8,642 bases of DNA from NCBI GenBank assembly GCA_016214375.1, contig JACROQ010000010.1, forward strand, positions 1 to 8,642, read 5' to 3'. The translations under genes were made by a program, and so were the position numbers. Of the stretch, positions 5,973-8,642 are shown one piece after another. Origin of the DNA: Nitrospirota bacterium. GTDB taxonomy: Bacteria; Nitrospirota; 9FT-COMBO-42-15; HDB-SIOI813. The notes under the pieces are model-generated. The model was not told the origin of the DNA and did no database searches. It saw only the letters and a list, made by a program, of their open reading frames with translations. Positions within the stretch are counted from its first letter, which is position 1; every line of letters starts with the position of its first letter.

Positions 5973-6617
5973 ATGATAACGCAACTTGTCCTTGTCCTCA
6001 TCTTCTTCTTGCCGGTTGGGATATCCGCCGCCGCCGATCATGACGAAAGATTAAAAGAGGATAACAGGCTGATGGAACTGGAATTGGGCCTGGCCTCACA
6101 GCCGCAAATATATCTCATATTTAACCTCCCGGAGAAGCAGGTCGCGTTCAAATCGAGGGGAATAGTTCTAACGGGATTAAAAATCCGGAAGGTGGAGGTC
6201 TGGGGGGGACCGGATGCCATCGGCGAGTACAGACTTCTCAGGAAGAGCGCCTTAAAGAAGCCAGGAAGGAAGGAGGTAAGACCGGGGGTGAAGGAGGGGG
6301 AATTTGAATTAGAGGCCCTGGAGCTTAAAGATATGCCTTCGAGATACCGCTTAGATTTCGAAAAGGGTATTATGATCTCGGTACTGCCGGAGCCGGACGG
6401 ATTTATCTCTGAACTTTACCACACAGGTTTTACAATCCTATGGTATCTTTCCCGTCCCTTTTTCACCATCTGGAATTACCTGTTAAATAAGCCTTACGCT
6501 GCCATGCTCTTAACGATGCCCGGGGAGGATGCCCGGGCGCTTTACTGGTCATTCTATGAGGGGCTTGAGGCGATCATCCGTTTTCCTTATAGAGATCCTG
6601 TTTCCGATGCGGCGTAA
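5973..6617 (+). CDS. Exported protein of unknown function
   Basis: This is a 214-residue protein that I do not assign to a family. The N-terminus (MITQLVLVLIFFLPVGISAA) is a signal peptide with likely cleavage near residues 20-21. The mature part opens with an acidic helix (DERLKEDNRLMELELGLA), then a beta-rich stretch including PQIYLIFNLPEKQVAFKSRG and LKIRKVEVWGG. A hydrophobic, aromatic region (about 149-182, with ILWYLSRPFFTIWNYLL) could associate with the membrane. The strand pattern around 45-70 recalls the opening strands of YkuD-type L,D-transpeptidases, but no catalytic Cys motif follows, so this is weak. A longer in-frame start at 5808 lies inside the MITE and is rejected; 5973 has GAGG upstream and begins the signal peptide. 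Its place behind the cyclase and PilZ genes hints at an envelope role. Confidence 0.75.
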   Translation: MITQLVLVLIFFLPVGISAAADHDERLKEDNRLMELELGLASQPQIYLIFNLPEKQVAFKSRGIVLTGLKIRKVEVWGGPDAIGEYRLLRKSALKKPGRKEVRPGVKEGEFELEALELKDMPSRYRLDFEKGIMISVLPEPDGFISELYHTGFTILWYLSRPFFTIWNYLLNKPYAAMLLTMPGEDARALYWSFYEGLEAIIRFPYRDPVSDAA

Positions 6618-6636
6618 ACATGGTGTCAGATATAAC

Positions 6637-6665
6637 TTGACAAATGTAAATATTCAGTGTAAAAG
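6637..6665 (+). promoter_or_regulatory. Promoter and probable operator of the XRE-cupin gene
   Basis: A perfect TTGACA (6637-6642) is followed after 17 bp by TAAAAG (6660-6665), a 4 of 6 match to the -10. The start would fall at about 6672, next to the GTG at 6673. TTGACA-AA-TGTAAA (6637-6650) is a near-perfect inverted repeat, and TGTAAA recurs at 6658-6663, so the promoter elements are embedded in a symmetric site. Autoregulation by the downstream HTH protein is inferred. Confidence 0.5.
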
Positions 6666-6672
6666 CTAACGG

Positions 6673-7218
6673 GTGATCAACCTGGGCAACAAGATCAAGA
6701 AACTCCGGGAGGAGGCAAGGTTTTCGCTCCGGGATCTCGGAGAGAAGACGAAGCTTTCCGCCAGCTTTCTGTCGCAACTGGAGCTGGGGCAGGGCTCTCC
6801 CTCCCTCGCCTCTCTGGAGAATATCGCCAGCGCCCTGAATGTCCACATCACCTATTTTTTCGATGATCCGGCAAGGGAAGACAGTGTTGTCATCAGGAAG
6901 TCCGAAAGGAAGAAGATATACAGCCAGGGGTCCAAGGCCATTATCCAGCCCCTGGCCTACAAATTGAGCAAGAAAAAGATAGAGCCCTTCATGCTTACTC
7001 TGGAAGTGGGCGGTGAAAGCGGCGAGCATCCGTATTCATCGCATCACGGCGAGGAGTTCGGGATCATCATCAACGGGAAGGTCAGTTTTATCCTCGACGG
7101 AAAGGAATATACCTTGGGAAATGGCGACAGCGTCTATTTTAACTCGACGAAGCCGCATAAATGGGAGAATGTGGGAAAGAAAGAGGCCGTCATCTTATTG
7201 GTGATTCCAGGGGCGTGA
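6673..7218 (+). CDS. XRE-family transcriptional regulator with C-terminal cupin sensor domain
   Basis: This 181-residue protein has a lambda-repressor-like helix-turn-helix at about 5-60 (IKKLREEARFSLRDLGEKT, then SASFLSQLELGQGSPSLASL). A cupin_2 barrel at about 103-178 includes SHHGEEFGIIINGKVSFILDG and GDSVYFNSTKPHKWENVG. H118, H124/H125, E127/E128 and H162 are candidate metal or ligand contacts. XRE-cupin proteins are usually small-molecule-responsive regulators of adjacent metabolic genes. The GTG start fits the usual family N-terminus. It has no Shine-Dalgarno sequence and lies at the predicted transcription start, so a leaderless message is likely. The hyfB-like gene begins one base after its stop, so the regulator probably controls that operon together with itself. 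The ligand is unknown. Confidence 0.88.
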   Translation: MINLGNKIKKLREEARFSLRDLGEKTKLSASFLSQLELGQGSPSLASLENIASALNVHITYFFDDPAREDSVVIRKSERKKIYSQGSKAIIQPLAYKLSKKKIEPFMLTLEVGGESGEHPYSSHHGEEFGIIINGKVSFILDGKEYTLGNGDSVYFNSTKPHKWENVGKKEAVILLVIPGA

Positions 7219-7219
7219 G

Positions 7220-8642
7220 ATGATTTCACCATTCATACTGACGGCAACATCGCTGTTTGTTATCCTGTTGGCCCTGATTTTGGTTCCTCTGCTTTCACGC
7301 AACCAGAGGCTCCTGATAGCCTCTGTGTTTTCTTTGACCGCCGTTGCCTCCCTTCTGGCGCTTACTGCGGGTATCTGGACAGTGAGGGATGGGATCACGG
7401 AATCGTACATCATCCTTCTGGGTCTCCCTGATCTCCCGTTTCACATGCGGCTTGATCCCCTCTCAGGCTTCTTCCTCACCGTTATCGGGGCCCTCGGATT
7501 CATGGTCTCTGTCTATTCGATAGGTTATGTAAAGGGTTTCATCGGACATAGACCCGTCACGAGCCTTGCCGTCTTCTACTCCCTTTTCCTTGCCGGGATG
7601 TTTATGGTGGTCTTAGCTGATGATGCCTTCTTCTTCCTGATCTCCTGGGAGGTGATGGCTGCCGCCTCCTACTTCCTGGTTATGTTTGAGGATGAGAAGA
7701 CAGAGAACCGGAGGGCCGCCTTTTTATACTTGGTCGTCGCCCATATCGGGGCCATTGCCATCCTCCTCTCCTTCGGACTCATGGCCGGTTCTGCAACGGG
7801 ATTTGAGGGTTTTAACGGGTACACCTTCGATGCCATGCGCCATGCCACATTCCCTCCCCATTGGGCGGCGGTGGCATTTTTTCTGGCCTTCTTCGGTTTT
7901 GCGGCCAAGGCCGGCGTGATCCCTTTGCACGTCTGGCTGCCGGAGGCCCACCCTGTGGCCCCCTCCAATGTGTCTGCCCTGATGAGCGGGATCATGCTGA
8001 AGACCGCCATCTACGGGATCGTCCGGGTGACCTTTGACCTGATCCGGGATTTTCCCTGGTGGTGGGGGGCGGTGGTATTGATATTCGGTCTGGCCTCAGC
8101 CCTCCTGGGGATCCTTTATGCCCTGCAGCAGCAGGACCTCAAGAAGCTCCTGGCCTACTCCTCCGTGGAAAACATCGGGATCATCCTGATCGGCATTGGT
8201 CTTTCGATGACCTTCGCCTCGTTCCACAACCCTGTCCTTTCAGCCCTGGCTCTGACCGCAGGGCTTTATCATACACTCAACCATGCCATGTTTAAGGGGC
8301 TCCTGTTCATGGGGGCGGGGGCAGTCCTTCATGCAACCCATGAGCGCAATATGGAGGAGACAGGAGGGCTCATCCACAGGATGCCCTGGACATCGGCCCT
8401 CTTTCTGATAGGGTGCCTCTCCATATCGGCCCTGCCGCCATTCAACGGCTTCGTCTCCGAATGGCTGACGTTCCAGGCCTTTCTCCTCTCATCCGCGCTT
8501 CCGAGCCCCCTTCTGAACCTCCTCATCCCTCTGGGGGCGGCCCTTCTGGCCCTTGCCGCAGCCCTTGCCGCCATGTGTTTTGTCAAGGCGTTTGGCGTTA
8601 CATTCTTAGGACACTGGAGGGGGCACCATCGCCCCCATATCC
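7220..8642 (+). CDS. hyfB: HyfB-like hydrogenase-4 / NuoL-MrpA family membrane subunit (3' end outside window)
   Basis: At least 474 residues are present and the frame runs open through the right edge; HyfB proteins are usually about 650-680 residues. This antiporter-like, many-helix membrane subunit carries the family's proton-channel residues: E144 in SWEVMAAASYFLV, K230 in FAAKAGVIPLHVWLPEAHP, K261 in SGIMLKTAIYGI, and K359 in HTLNHAMFKGLLFMGAG. It also has the conserved DLKKLLAYSSVENIGI and SALPPFNGFVSEWL. These support a working proton- or ion-pumping subunit of a group 4 [NiFe] hydrogenase, formate hydrogenlyase or hydrogenase-like complex. Which of these it is depends on downstream genes not seen. 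Similarity to hydrogenase-4 component B is closer than to NuoL. AGGGG (7209-7213) lies six bases before the ATG, and the gene starts one base after the regulator's stop codon. Confidence 0.88.
   Translation, partial: MISPFILTATSLFVILLALILVPLLSRNQRLLIASVFSLTAVASLLALTAGIWTVRDGITESYIILLGLPDLPFHMRLDPLSGFFLTVIGALGFMVSVYSIGYVKGFIGHRPVTSLAVFYSLFLAGMFMVVLADDAFFFLISWEVMAAASYFLVMFEDEKTENRRAAFLYLVVAHIGAIAILLSFGLMAGSATGFEGFNGYTFDAMRHATFPPHWAAVAFFLAFFGFAAKAGVIPLHVWLPEAHPVAPSNVSALMSGIMLKTAIYGIVRVTFDLIRDFPWWWGAVVLIFGLASALLGILYALQQQDLKKLLAYSSVENIGIILIGIGLSMTFASFHNPVLSALALTAGLYHTLNHAMFKGLLFMGAGAVLHATHERNMEETGGLIHRMPWTSALFLIGCLSISALPPFNGFVSEWLTFQAFLLSSALPSPLLNLLIPLGAALLALAAALAAMCFVKAFGVTFLGHWRGHHRPHI

Noticed and set aside
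7669..8586. Several open frames on both strands within the hyfB-like region
   Set aside because: The GC-rich composition of the continuous hyfB frame creates them. The long frame from 7220 has the conserved channel residues.

Overview
The window (8,642 bp) reads as chromosomal DNA from a Gram-negative-type, probably anaerobic environmental bacterium. It shows periplasmic signal peptides, a TPR protein with an N-terminal anchor, c-di-GMP signalling, UDP-sugar synthesis and a hydrogenase-4/complex I-like gene. The dispersed palindromic repeats are of kinds I associate with Nitrospirota and former Deltaproteobacteria. That placement is an inference and is not proven by any marker gene here.

Region 1 (1-2024). 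REP-like palindromes lie at the left edge. They are followed by a minus-strand gene for a membrane-anchored GAF sensor (161-958) and a divergent plus-strand gene for a membrane-anchored TPR protein (1046-1840). The 87-bp spacer between them appears to hold two back-to-back promoters whose -35 hexamers overlap. A second REP-like palindrome fills the gap after the TPR gene.

Region 2 (2025-3683). A UDP-glucuronate decarboxylase (UDP-xylose synthase) gene is followed by a DUF3108-type exported protein gene that looks dead. Its expected start codon is ATA, at a position where a single G-to-A change in an ATGA overlap would explain it. Its middle carries a frameshifting deletion.

Region 3 (3684-6617). 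A 226-bp intergenic region with a short tandem repeat and a possible sigma-54 promoter leads into a GAF-GGDEF diguanylate cyclase. An atypical PilZ protein gene follows 17 bp later, then a 175-bp MITE-like inverted-repeat element, then a gene for a small exported protein of unknown function. The cyclase and PilZ genes form a plausible c-di-GMP writer/effector pair. The mobile repeat sits exactly between the PilZ stop codon and the third gene, and a decayed copy of its end appears to supply that gene's ribosome binding site.

Region 4 (6618-8642). An XRE-cupin regulator, with a promoter/operator-like sequence and a probably leaderless GTG start, lies one base upstream of a HyfB-like membrane subunit gene that runs off the right edge. 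This suggests the start of a regulated hydrogenase-4-type or related operon.

I found no convincing wholly new system. The most distinctive signals are the two-hit decay of the DUF3108 gene, the insertion structure at 5766-5968, and the diguanylate cyclase/atypical PilZ/unknown exported protein cluster.
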